From Anaeromicropila populeti (GTDB lineage: Bacteria; Bacillota; Clostridia; Lachnospirales; Lachnospiraceae): a DNA stretch of 64,000 nucleotides. This document shows, piece after piece, positions 1 through 8,338 of this stretch (position 1 is the stretch's first letter; each line of letters opens with the position of its first letter). The stretch lies in the NCBI RefSeq assembly GCF_900112775.1, contig NZ_FOYZ01000001.1, positions 62,001 to 126,000 of the forward strand. The letters are read 5' to 3'. The translations under genes were made by a program, and so were the position numbers. The notes under the pieces were generated by a model. That model did no database searches. It saw only the letters and a list, made by a program, of their open reading frames with translations, and had not been told where the DNA came from.

Positions 1-143
1 GCTGGACCTGTAAGTGGTCCTAATCCGCCAATTACAAATGCATCCTCGCCGCTTCCTGTATCTTTCTTCCCACAGCCAGTTGTTACAGTTACCATCATGG
101 CAGCAGCCAGACATAAACTAATACATTTCTTTCCTATTTTCAT
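1..143 (-). CDS. ABC substrate-binding lipoprotein, LivJ-like (partial, 5' end only)
   Basis: Only the first 47 codons lie in the window; the rest runs off the left edge. The start ATG follows a GGAAAGG ribosome site. The N-terminus is a lipoprotein signal: Lys near the start, a hydrophobic stretch, then VTTGC with Cys24 as the lipidation site. After a short Gly/Ser/Asp linker comes FVIGGLGPLTG, the typical first strand of type I branched-chain amino-acid binding proteins (Peripla_BP_6, LivJ/LivK). The protein should be anchored outside the membrane and pass an amino acid or similar solute to an ABC permease that would lie left of the window. The family call rests on this one strand and the lipobox, so the ligand is unknown. 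Confidence 0.72.
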   Translation of the reverse strand, partial: MKIGKKCISLCLAAAMMVTVTTGCGKKDTGSGEDAFVIGGLGPLTGP

Positions 144-177
144 AATATTCACTTTCCTTTCCTATCAAATAAAAAAT

Positions 178-202
178 GACGTTCCTCCCCGTGTAGAACG
201 TC
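178..202 (-). terminator. Leader hairpin with U-tract (possible attenuator) before the LivJ-like gene
   Basis: In the transcript a 7-bp stem (GACGTTC with GAACGTC) encloses an 11-nt purine-rich loop and is followed by ATTTTTTATTT. It sits between the predicted start point near 211 and the start codon at 143, so it has the form of an intrinsic terminator inside the 5' leader. No competing structure or peptide ORF is obvious in the roughly 70-nt leader. Confidence 0.55.
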
Positions 203-217
203 CTTATCCATGAAAAT

Positions 218-246
218 ATGTTAATCTAGAAATTAAATTTTGTCAA
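218..246 (-). promoter_or_regulatory. Sigma-A promoter for the LivJ-like gene
   Basis: Reading the minus strand, TTGACA (246-241) is followed after 17 bp by TAACAT (223-218). It points to the LivJ-like lipoprotein gene about 75 bp downstream. The -35 box is a full consensus. Confidence 0.7.
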
Positions 247-334
247 GTTTTTATTTATACCAGCAGCGGTGAAATGCACTTATTCTAAGAAATTATTAAT
301 ATATTCTATTTTATATGCTTTGGGTTTCAAATTT

Positions 335-360
335 AAGCCAGAGCTTCACGACTCTGGCTT
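335..360 (-). terminator. Intrinsic terminator after the GNAT gene
   Basis: A perfect 9-bp inverted repeat (AAGCCAGAG / CTCTGGCTT) with an 8-nt loop lies 8 nt beyond the GNAT stop codon. A-rich and T-rich flanks on both sides could make it work in either direction, but the position fits the minus-strand operon. Confidence 0.65.
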
Positions 361-367
361 AAAAAGA

Positions 368-814
368 TTATTTCAATTTGTCTTTTATATACTGCATAGG
401 TGTGTATCTTATCCCAGCTGTCAACTGCTCTTTGTCACGATCAACAAAACCCAGCTTATGATACACTTCAACGGCATAGGGAGATGAGTGAACTGTAATC
501 ACAGGTGATGAAGTTTCCAACAATACTTTTTCAAAAAGCAGCCGCCCAATTCCTTTTTGCTGATAACTGCTCTCTACAAAAAATAACGAGATATGGCTGC
601 CAGCACTCCTTGTGGCGATTACTCCAATCAATTTGTCCCTTTCAAAAGCACCATAAAACTTTAAGGTAGCTAAAAATAAACTATCATGAATACAATTATA
701 AAATGTAGTCACTCCATCTACAGGATAGTCTGGTGCTTCGTATTCCTGAAAAACCTTCCACACAAGTTCGATGGCACTATCCATTTTTTCCGGTTCTAAT
801 TTTTTAATTACCAT
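368..814 (-). CDS. GNAT-family N-acetyltransferase
   Basis: This is a 148-residue single-domain GNAT protein. The acetyl-CoA pyrophosphate loop is visible as QQKGIG at residues 85-90, after the strand HISLFFVE, and the C-terminal half holds the common YHKLGF element (118-123). GNAT enzymes move an acetyl group from acetyl-CoA to an amine; the substrate (small molecule or protein) cannot be read here. Its start overlaps the 3' end of the alanine symporter gene by 11 bp, so the two are co-transcribed and probably translationally coupled. A hairpin terminator follows at once. Such small cytosolic GNATs are common and mostly uncharacterised. Confidence 0.85.
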   Translation of the reverse strand: MVIKKLEPEKMDSAIELVWKVFQEYEAPDYPVDGVTTFYNCIHDSLFLATLKFYGAFERDKLIGVIATRSAGSHISLFFVESSYQQKGIGRLLFEKVLLETSSPVITVHSSPYAVEVYHKLGFVDRDKEQLTAGIRYTPMQYIKDKLK

Positions 815-2174
815 TTGCCCTCAACTCTTTATTCATACTAAAATAACTTTTGGTTTCTGAAATAATAACATTACTTAGTCCTAAGATTCCTATTAGATTT
901 GGAAATGCCATCAATGCATTGGCAATATCAGCGATTAACCATACTAAATCCAGTTTTATATAGGCTCCTATCCCAATCAGCACAATAAAAATAAGTCGAT
1001 AAATTTTAATTCCTTTGACTCCGAATAAATATTCTGTGCATCGCTCCCCATAATAGTTCCAGCCTATGATAGTAGTAAATGCAAAAAATACCAGACCTAT
1101 TGTTACAATAAATTTTCCAATTGCTGCTCCAGGTAATCCTGTAGAAAATGCATAATTGGTAACTGCTGCCCCTTCTAGCCCCAGATTCCATGAATTTGTT
1201 ATGATTACTACCAGTCCTGTCATGGTACATACTATAATAGTATCAATAAATGTTCCTGTCATAGAGATTAATCCCTGACGTACACAAGAATTGGTCTTTG
1301 CTGCTGCCGCTGCAATCGGTGCACTTCCAAGTCCTGATTCATTGGAAAAAACACCTCTTGCTACACCATTTTGTATTGCTTGCTTAACTGTGGCACCTAA
1401 AAATCCGCCTGCTGCCGCTGTTGTCGTAAATGCACTTTTAATTACTAGTTCCACTGCTCCTGGAAGTAATCTAATGTTTACAATCAAAATAATCAAAGCC
1501 CCTAGAATATATAAGGCCGCCATAAAAGGAACAATGATTTCTGCGACCTTAGAAATCGTTTTGATTCCATTTAATGTAACTAGTGCAACAAGAATTGTAA
1601 TAATTGTGGCTGATACCCAAACTGGTATATGATATGCTACATTAGTTGCCTGTGTAATAGAATTTATCTGCGCAAAAGAACCAATTCCAAAACAAGCCAC
1701 ACATATGCCAAAAAAAGCAAATATTCGAGCAAGCCATTTTATCCCTAAACCACGTTCAATATAATACATCGGTCCACCTGACATTTGCCCGTTTTCATCT
1801 ACAATTCTATATTTAACCGCCAGCAGACCTTCTGAATATTTTGTCGCCATACCAAAAAAAGCTGCCAGCCACATCCAAAAAAGTGCGCCTGGTCCCCCTA
1901 TTTTAATTGCAGTAGCCACACCTACAATATTACCAGTTCCTATAGTGGCTGCTAAAGCGGTACATAGTGCTGCAAAACTACTGACATCACCCTCTGCCTT
2001 ATTTACTTCCTGTTCTTTTGAAAATAAATACTTAAGCGCCAGAGGTAATTTTAACACCTGAATTAATCCAAGACGTAAAGTAAGATAAGCTCCAGTCCCA
2101 ACCAGCAAGATTAGTAATGGCGGTCCCCATACAAAATCATAGATTTGATTGAATACTTTTAGTACTTGTTCCAT
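804..2174 (-). CDS. Sodium:alanine/glycine symporter (AGCS family)
   Basis: A 456-residue polytopic membrane protein of the alanine or glycine:cation symporter family (AlsT/AgcS/DagA). Family marks include GTGNIVGVATAI near residues 79-90, the GGPMYYIERG segment and SNESGLGSAPIAAAAAKT in the second half. It imports alanine or glycine with Na+ or H+. The start is placed at the ATG 17 codons into the longest ORF because GGAGG (2180-2184) lies 5 nt before it; the longer form has no ribosome site. A TATAAT box at 2238-2243 with a poor -35 may be the promoter. The GNAT gene follows with an 11-bp overlap. Confidence 0.93.
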   Translation of the reverse strand: MEQVLKVFNQIYDFVWGPPLLILLVGTGAYLTLRLGLIQVLKLPLALKYLFSKEQEVNKAEGDVSSFAALCTALAATIGTGNIVGVATAIKIGGPGALFWMWLAAFFGMATKYSEGLLAVKYRIVDENGQMSGGPMYYIERGLGIKWLARIFAFFGICVACFGIGSFAQINSITQATNVAYHIPVWVSATIITILVALVTLNGIKTISKVAEIIVPFMAALYILGALIILIVNIRLLPGAVELVIKSAFTTTAAAGGFLGATVKQAIQNGVARGVFSNESGLGSAPIAAAAAKTNSCVRQGLISMTGTFIDTIIVCTMTGLVVIITNSWNLGLEGAAVTNYAFSTGLPGAAIGKFIVTIGLVFFAFTTIIGWNYYGERCTEYLFGVKGIKIYRLIFIVLIGIGAYIKLDLVWLIADIANALMAFPNLIGILGLSNVIISETKSYFSMNKELRANGN

Positions 2175-2341
2175 TTTTTCCTCCAAAAAATAAATTTTTA
2201 AAAGTGCATACACATATTTGCACACATAATAAATTCTATTATACCATATTTTTTTGCATATTTAAATTTATTTTAACACAATTCTATATTTCTTTGAGGT
2301 TGAATTAGAATTACCCCAGACTCTTCCTGTTTTGTGCAGAC

Positions 2342-2388
2342 AAAAAAATCCCTGCTCACAAAACAACAATTGTCTCATGAGCAGGGAT
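2342..2388 (-). terminator. Intrinsic terminator after the clpX-like gene
   Basis: An 11-bp perfect stem (ATCCCTGCTCA / TGAGCAGGGAT) with a 19-nt loop is followed on the minus strand by seven T residues. It begins 24 nt past the stop codon of the ClpX-like gene. Confidence 0.85.
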
Positions 2389-2412
2389 ATCTATTTTTTA
2401 AATTAAATATTC

Positions 2413-3819
2413 TTACAGTTCAGCTGGAAGCTTTGGCACTCCTCTCATTTCAATCTGAGGTGCTCCTTTCCCTTCAATATATTCTCTCGTTATAATAACT
2501 CGTCCAATTGCTTCATCCTTAGGAATTTCATACATAATATCCAGCATAAATTCTTCTATAATCGCTCTTAGTGCTCTTGCACCTGTTTTCTTTTCAATGG
2601 CCTTTTCAGCAATTGCCTCGTAGGCTCCTTCATCAAATTCCAAATCCACCTCATCCAGTGCCAGCAGTTTTTTATACTGCTTTGTAATAGCGTTTCTTGG
2701 CTCCTTCAGAACTTTTACCAGCATTTCCTTTGACATGCCATCCAGAGTAAACACAATCGGAAGACGTCCCAGAAACTCTGGAATCATTCCAAATTCTCGT
2801 AAATCTTCTGTTGCCACCTGGGATAACAGCTTTGGATCCGAATCATACTTATCCTTCAAATCGGCACTAAAGCCAATGGAACTTTGCTTATTTAACCGCT
2901 GTTTAATAATCTTATCTAAATCCGGAAAAGCACCGCCGCAAATAAACAGAATATTCCGTGTATTAATTGTTGTTAACGGCACCATGGCATTCTTACTAGT
3001 TGCCCCAACCGGCACTTCCACATCACTTCCTTCTAACAGCTTCAACAACGCCTGTTGTACGGACTCACCACTAACGTCTCGGCTGCTAGTGCTTTTTTTC
3101 TTTGCAATTTTATCAATTTCATCAATAAAAACAATTCCACGTTCTGCCTTTTCTACATCATTATCTGCAGCTGCCAGTAATTTTGATAAAACACTTTCCA
3201 CATCATCTCCAATATATCCTGCTTCCGTTAGAGAAGTTGCATCTGTAATTGCCAATGGTACCTGCAAAATACGAGCAAGGGTTTTTACAATATACGTTTT
3301 ACCACTTCCAGTAGGTCCCAGCATAAGCATGTTGGACTTTTCAATCTCAATATCCTCCATGGTTCCTGTTGCAACTCTTTTGTAATGATTGTAAACACCT
3401 ACAGAAACCACTTTTTTTGCAAACTCCTGTCCAATAACAAACTCATCTAAGCTTGCCTTAATGATATGTGGTGCTGGAAGATTACTGGCATCCAGGACTG
3501 CTTTTACCGTATCCTTTTTCTCTGCTCTTTTTTTAATTTTCTGATTCTTTGGAATCTCATTCTTTACGTTTGGAGGCGGAGTAAAGCCCATCATATTAGG
3601 ATTTATTGAACCAAAATCCATAAATGGCATTCCACCATTATTCATTGTATCAAAGGTTTTTTGCATACAATCGGAACAAATGCAGATGTTATTGGGAATA
3701 TGAATCATTTTACCTGCTTTACTTTCCGGCCTCCTGCATATATAGCAAATGTCTTCATATATATTATTATCTTTTTGATTATCTGTGTTATCTACTATAT
3801 CCTTTGTTTCATCCTTCAT
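2413..3819 (-). CDS. clpX: ClpX-like AAA+ unfoldase with zinc-binding domain
   Basis: A 468-residue ClpX-family ATPase. The N-terminal zinc-binding domain has CxxC pairs at Cys25/28 and Cys48/51. The AAA+ core shows Walker A GPTGSGKT (168-175), pore loop GYIGDD (201-206), Walker B IVFIDEID (229-236) and the IGF tripeptide (315-317) that docks ClpX on ClpP. ClpX unfolds tagged substrates and feeds them to ClpP. The ATG used follows AAGGAG; the ORF extends 9 codons further without one. Oddities: a Met/Asn-rich linker after the zinc domain, no RKH loop after LLEG (it reads VGATSKN), and no clpP beside it. It may therefore be a second, specialised ClpX. The housekeeping role is uncertain, the family is not. 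Confidence 0.88.
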   Translation of the reverse strand: MKDETKDIVDNTDNQKDNNIYEDICYICRRPESKAGKMIHIPNNICICSDCMQKTFDTMNNGGMPFMDFGSINPNMMGFTPPPNVKNEIPKNQKIKKRAEKKDTVKAVLDASNLPAPHIIKASLDEFVIGQEFAKKVVSVGVYNHYKRVATGTMEDIEIEKSNMLMLGPTGSGKTYIVKTLARILQVPLAITDATSLTEAGYIGDDVESVLSKLLAAADNDVEKAERGIVFIDEIDKIAKKKSTSSRDVSGESVQQALLKLLEGSDVEVPVGATSKNAMVPLTTINTRNILFICGGAFPDLDKIIKQRLNKQSSIGFSADLKDKYDSDPKLLSQVATEDLREFGMIPEFLGRLPIVFTLDGMSKEMLVKVLKEPRNAITKQYKKLLALDEVDLEFDEGAYEAIAEKAIEKKTGARALRAIIEEFMLDIMYEIPKDEAIGRVIITREYIEGKGAPQIEMRGVPKLPAEL

Positions 3820-3873
3820 ATTCTTTCTCCTTACTATTTGTAACAAATTACTGTAATGACTGAAATTGTTTTT

Positions 3874-3902
3874 ATTATATCTTACATTGAATTTTGTTAC
3901 AA
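3874..3902 (-). promoter_or_regulatory. Promoter of the clpX-like gene
   Basis: On the minus strand TTGTAA (3902-3897), a 17-bp spacer and TATAAT (3879-3874) lie about 55 bp before the start codon. No CtsR or CIRCE-type repeat is visible. Confidence 0.7.
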
Positions 3903-3947
3903 GTTATTTACACTAAATTTTTATGAAGAATGCTGTATTGAAAATTT

Positions 3948-5495
3948 CTAACGATTAAATTGATTAAAATATTCTTCAAAGTAATTGTAGAAGTCTTCAA
4001 AATCATCGGAACCATTTCCATACTGGTCTGAACCATCTCCATTTGGATCTTGATATGGATTTTGGTATTGTTCTGTATTGTTATCTTCCTCAGTTGCATT
4101 ATCCTGGCCTAAGTTAAGCTGATTAAATTCTGTTGCAGACATAAGTGTCACATTGATTTCCTGTGCCTCATAAGTACCATTTAAATTACGCATCACGGTA
4201 AATGTAATGGTTGAGCCTGCCTTATAACTTGTTGTTTTTTCTTTTAAAGCAGCCATGGACTTTACTTCTATTCCGTTTACCGCAGTAATAATATCTCCAC
4301 TTAATATACCTGCTTTGCTGGCAGCGCCGCCTTCTGCAACGGATACAACCAGTGCTCCCATTGGCACGCCATAGCTTGCGTTTTGTTCCTCTGTTACATC
4401 TTCACCTGTAATTCCAAGATAGCCCTCTTCTCCTTCATCTACTTGTTCTTTTGTTATCAGTTCATTCATAATTGGAATGGCACTAGAAATTGGGATGGCA
4501 TAACACATGCCTTCTACTTCTGTTACGGAAAGCTTCAAGGAATTAATACCAATTACTTCCCCGTCCATATTAATCAAGGCACCACCACTATTACCTGGAT
4601 TTATAGCAGCATCTGTCTGGATTAGTGTCATTGTGGTTCCCTCTACATCGATTTCACGATCCTTGGCACTTACATATCCCACAGTAACTGACTGTCCATA
4701 TCCTAATGCATTACCAATTGCAACAACCTGATCACCCACTGGAATGGCGTCTGAATCTCCAAGCTTTGCAACACTAATTGCACTTAATGTTTCTTCCTTT
4801 AAATCGCTTTTATTAATAATGATAACAGCCAAATCTGCCGTAGAATCGTATCCTTTTACAGTAGCTTCTACCATGTTCTCATCACAAAACGTAACCATAA
4901 TCGTTTTTGCACCTTCTATTACATGGTAATTAGTTAGAATGTACAATTCTTTATCTGTTTCTTTTACAATAATTCCGGAGCCACTTCCTTCTGCCTCTTC
5001 GCTATAGGACTGTCCAAAATAATTATATTCCTGTTCAATTGTACTTGTAATTGATACAATAGATGGCATTGCTTCCTTTACCACATCTGCAACTGTGTTT
5101 TCTGTACTGACTGTTTCTAATACAGCGGTCTGATCAATTGGCGTTTCATTCACTTCTATTGCATTTTCTTCAAGAGCACTTGTATCAAACTGTTTGCTTA
5201 ATACATAACTAATTGCCGACTTACCTCCCAGGTAAGCCCCTCCAATTAAAACTCCTGAACAGCAGGCTGCTGTTGCTGCAATAATCATTTTTTTCGTAAA
5301 CGTCATTTTCTTTTTGGGTGGTTTCTGCCCATCTGGCTGGCTGCCCATCGGCATTTGGTTATATCCAAAATCTTGTTCCACTCCTTGGTTATAATCATAA
5401 TTACTATAATTTTGCTGTACATAGCCATCATGCTGACTATTTGTCTCATTGCCCATTGAATTTAATCCATTGTTATTATTATAATTGTTATCCAT
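3948..5495 (-). CDS. htrA: HtrA/DegP-type membrane-anchored serine protease
   Basis: A 515-residue S1C protease. Residues 1-65 are a cytosolic Asn/Gln/Tyr-rich tail. A single membrane span follows a KK-rich stretch (about 69-92), with two Cys in a row inside it. The trypsin-like domain carries His191 (TNYHV), Asp221 (STADLAV) and Ser303 (GNSGGAL), a full catalytic triad. A PDZ domain covers about 365-445. The last 50 residues are acidic and rich in Asn, Gln, Tyr and Phe. HtrA proteins degrade or refold damaged exported proteins outside the membrane. The gene stands alone and its stop is separated from the clpX-like promoter by about 45 bp. It is probably stress-controlled, though no operator could be identified. 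Confidence 0.93.
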   Translation of the reverse strand: MDNNYNNNNGLNSMGNETNSQHDGYVQQNYSNYDYNQGVEQDFGYNQMPMGSQPDGQKPPKKKMTFTKKMIIAATAACCSGVLIGGAYLGGKSAISYVLSKQFDTSALEENAIEVNETPIDQTAVLETVSTENTVADVVKEAMPSIVSITSTIEQEYNYFGQSYSEEAEGSGSGIIVKETDKELYILTNYHVIEGAKTIMVTFCDENMVEATVKGYDSTADLAVIIINKSDLKEETLSAISVAKLGDSDAIPVGDQVVAIGNALGYGQSVTVGYVSAKDREIDVEGTTMTLIQTDAAINPGNSGGALINMDGEVIGINSLKLSVTEVEGMCYAIPISSAIPIMNELITKEQVDEGEEGYLGITGEDVTEEQNASYGVPMGALVVSVAEGGAASKAGILSGDIITAVNGIEVKSMAALKEKTTSYKAGSTITFTVMRNLNGTYEAQEINVTLMSATEFNQLNLGQDNATEEDNNTEQYQNPYQDPNGDGSDQYGNGSDDFEDFYNYFEEYFNQFNR

Positions 5496-5756
5496 ACCTT
5501 AACACTCCTTATCATGTAATCGTTTATATTTTAATGGGTTGCTTTTGTTTTATTTATCATGTTTATACTATAACATCATTTTGTGTTCTGTTTGTGAAAA
5601 AAGTTTTAACATTCTCGTAACTGTTAACTCAAGTCTGGCAGTTGCCAAATAAAAATTTATAAAATATTAATTGTAGATTCTATTTCATTATTGTATTATA
5701 ATAAATGGACTATGTCAAAAAAATACTACTGCTTATTACGAAAGGCATGATATAAG

Positions 5757-7187
5757 ATGATTAAAGATAATCAAAAGCTTTTAAACCGGTTTCATGTGTT
5801 AATTGATGCTTTTTTAATAGTTGTATCCTTTTTCCTTACACACCGGTTGAGATTTGAAAGTTTTTTAACAACAAAGTACGTTCTTCTTACACCGTACAAT
5901 TACTATCCCGATGCAATGCTTTTAGCAAAGAGGGTTATGCTTATTGTTATTGTTCCTGCTTATTTGATTATTTATTATTATTCACATATGTATGGACCAA
6001 AACGTGCCAAAAGCAACCGCATGGAACTCTGGAATATATTTAGAGCCAATGTTGTTGGTATTACCTTTTTTTCCTTTATGATATTCTTTTTAAAAGTAGA
6101 TACCAAATATCTTCGTGCGTTTTTATTTATCTTTTTTTGCATTAATATTTTACTTGCTTTTACATTGAGAGTAATCATCCGTTTTGTTTTAAAATCTTAC
6201 CGTAAAAAAGGATATAATTTAAAGCATGTCTTGGTTGTAGGATATAGCCGAACAGCAGAACGCTATATTAGACGGGTGCTTTTAAATCCAGAATGGGGTT
6301 ATAAAATTCATGGCATTTTAGATGACACGAAAAAAATTGGTACTACCTATAAAAATATTAATATTATTAACACAATTGATAAACTAGAAGAATTTTTGGA
6401 GAATAATGATTTGGATGAAATTGCCATTACTTTAAGCATTGATGAATACTCAAAACTAGAACGTATTGTTGCAATTTGTGAAAAATCTGGTGTCCATACA
6501 AAATTTATTCCCGACTACAATAATATGATACCAACACGGCCATATATGGAAGATTTAAGTGGTCTGCCAGTGATTAATATTCGTAATGTTCCGTTAAGTA
6601 ATCTTTTTAATCGATATTTAAAACGGACAATTGATATTTTAGGTGCCTTTTTTGCAATTTGTTTATTTTCTCTTCCAATGATTATAGTGGCAGTTATTAT
6701 TAAAACAACTTCAAAAGGCCCTCTGATTTTTTCTCAGACAAGAATAGGGCTTCATAACAAAGAATTTAAGATGTACAAATTTCGTTCAATGGAAATACAG
6801 TCTGAATCTCAGGAGAAAAAGGCATGGACTACTATGAACGATCCCCGTGTCACTCCGATTGGAAAATTTATTCGTAAGACAAGCATTGATGAATTACCTC
6901 AGCTTTGGAATGTTTTAAAAGGTGATATGAGTTTGGTAGGTCCCCGTCCAGAACGTCCATTTTTTGTTGAAAAATTTAAAGAAGAAATTCCGCGTTACAT
7001 GATTAAACACCAGGTTCGTCCTGGAATTACGGGATGGGCACAGATAAATGGCTTTCGTGGAGATACTTCTATTATAAAAAGGATTGAACATGATTTATAT
7101 TACATTGAAAACTGGACACTTGGGTTTGATATTAAAATCTTATTTTTGACTATTTTTAGAGGCTTCGTAAATAAAAATGCTTATTAA
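5757..7187 (+). CDS. Polyprenyl-phosphate glycosyl-1-phosphate transferase (WbaP/CpsE type)
   Basis: A 476-residue polytopic phosphoglycosyltransferase. The N-terminal half has about four membrane spans and a Rossmann-like CoA-binding region. From about residue 287 the catalytic bacterial sugar transferase domain starts with KRTIDILGAFF, then a re-entrant helix, KMYKFRSM, the DELPQLWNVLKGDMSLVGPR block and RPGITGWAQINGFRGD. It joins a hexose-1-phosphate to undecaprenyl phosphate, the first step of exopolysaccharide or wall glycan synthesis. GAAAGG lies before the ATG, and a TATAAT is found at 5697-5702. The LCP ligase gene follows 21 bp later, giving a start-and-finish pair. No other glycan genes are adjacent, so the polymer is unknown. 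Confidence 0.93.
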   Translation: MIKDNQKLLNRFHVLIDAFLIVVSFFLTHRLRFESFLTTKYVLLTPYNYYPDAMLLAKRVMLIVIVPAYLIIYYYSHMYGPKRAKSNRMELWNIFRANVVGITFFSFMIFFLKVDTKYLRAFLFIFFCINILLAFTLRVIIRFVLKSYRKKGYNLKHVLVVGYSRTAERYIRRVLLNPEWGYKIHGILDDTKKIGTTYKNINIINTIDKLEEFLENNDLDEIAITLSIDEYSKLERIVAICEKSGVHTKFIPDYNNMIPTRPYMEDLSGLPVINIRNVPLSNLFNRYLKRTIDILGAFFAICLFSLPMIIVAVIIKTTSKGPLIFSQTRIGLHNKEFKMYKFRSMEIQSESQEKKAWTTMNDPRVTPIGKFIRKTSIDELPQLWNVLKGDMSLVGPRPERPFFVEKFKEEIPRYMIKHQVRPGITGWAQINGFRGDTSIIKRIEHDLYYIENWTLGFDIKILFLTIFRGFVNKNAY

Positions 7188-7208
7188 TCATAGAAAAGAG
7201 GTTATCAT

Positions 7209-8258
7209 ATGAATCAAAGAGATAGAGAAAGACTTGCTGCTCCAAAAAAAAAGAAAAAAGGGCGGAAGAAAAAGAAACTGCGTTTGTTATTAGTTGTAGA
7301 ACTGTTACTTCTTATTATTTTGTTGCCATTGGCATTTCTTGTAGCTAATTTAAGCAAGATTAAAACATATACTGTGGATTTAGAAAATGTCACTCAAAAC
7401 GATTTTTCAGATTCAAACATAAATAACTATATTAATATTGCGGTCTTTGGGGTAGACTCCAGAGCAAATGAACTGGATCAGAATACACGAAGTGACTCCA
7501 TTATTATTGTAAGTATTCATAAGAAAACTAAGGATATAAAACTCCTATCCATTTATCGCGATACATTTGTAAGTATTGACGAGCATGGGTATACAAAAAT
7601 TAATCATTCTTATGCTTATGGAGGCCCTGAATTGGCTATCAGCACCATAAACAAAAATTTTGACCTGAATATTTCAGATTTTGTTACCGTAAATTTTAGT
7701 GCCGTTACAAATATTATTGATATGCTTGGCGGTGTGGAAATTGAGATTACTGAGGATGAATTAGATTATGTAAATGACTACACGAGGGATGTTGCTCGAA
7801 TTAATGGCACTAAATGTGTTTACTTAAAATCAGCTGGAAAGCAAATATTAAATGGTACTCAGGCTACTGCCTATTGCCGTGTCCGCTATACCGCCGGAGG
7901 GGATTTTACCAGGGCAGAGCGCCAAAGAACTGTAATGCAGGCAATTTTGAAAAAGGTAAAGTCTTCTAATTTGAAAACATTATACGACGTAACCAATGAA
8001 ATGCTTCCACAGATTTACACTAGCATGAGTACCGCTGAAATATTAAAATTAGTCCCTGGAATTTTTTCATATGATGTTGTAGAACAAAATGGCTTTCCAT
8101 TTGATAAAAATCCAAGGACAATTAACAAGGCATCTGTTGTAGTTCCTGATACTCTGTCCAGCAATGTAAAAGAAATGCATAAAATGTTATTTGGAACTGA
8201 AAATTTTGAACCTTCTTCTACCGTTCAGTCTATTAGTAGTGAAATAGAGTCAAAGTAA
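7209..8258 (+). CDS. LytR-CpsA-Psr (LCP) family wall glycopolymer ligase
   Basis: A 349-residue protein with a short, very basic cytosolic tail (a run of Lys and Arg, residues 13-26), one membrane span (about 27-48) and an extracellular LCP domain. Family marks include NIAVFGVDSR, SDSIIIVSI, LLSIYRDTFV, YAYGGPELA, GGVEIEIT and the Arg-rich FTRAERQRTVMQAI. LCP enzymes move lipid-linked glycopolymers such as capsule or teichoic acid onto peptidoglycan. The start has AGAGG 7 nt upstream. It forms an operon with the phosphoglycosyltransferase before it. No truncation is seen. Confidence 0.93.
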   Translation: MNQRDRERLAAPKKKKKGRKKKKLRLLLVVELLLLIILLPLAFLVANLSKIKTYTVDLENVTQNDFSDSNINNYINIAVFGVDSRANELDQNTRSDSIIIVSIHKKTKDIKLLSIYRDTFVSIDEHGYTKINHSYAYGGPELAISTINKNFDLNISDFVTVNFSAVTNIIDMLGGVEIEITEDELDYVNDYTRDVARINGTKCVYLKSAGKQILNGTQATAYCRVRYTAGGDFTRAERQRTVMQAILKKVKSSNLKTLYDVTNEMLPQIYTSMSTAEILKLVPGIFSYDVVEQNGFPFDKNPRTINKASVVVPDTLSSNVKEMHKMLFGTENFEPSSTVQSISSEIESK

Positions 8259-8338
8259 CATTTTATATAGCAGAATCTAATTGAAATTTCTCTGTTTTTA
8301 TATTATTCTTATAGTATATTTATGAAAGGAGTAATTCT

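Noticed and set aside
1291-1632. Plus-strand ORF of 113 codons opposite the alanine symporter gene
   Set aside because: It is antisense to a strongly conserved transporter, has no ribosome site, and its composition is a mirror of the real gene.
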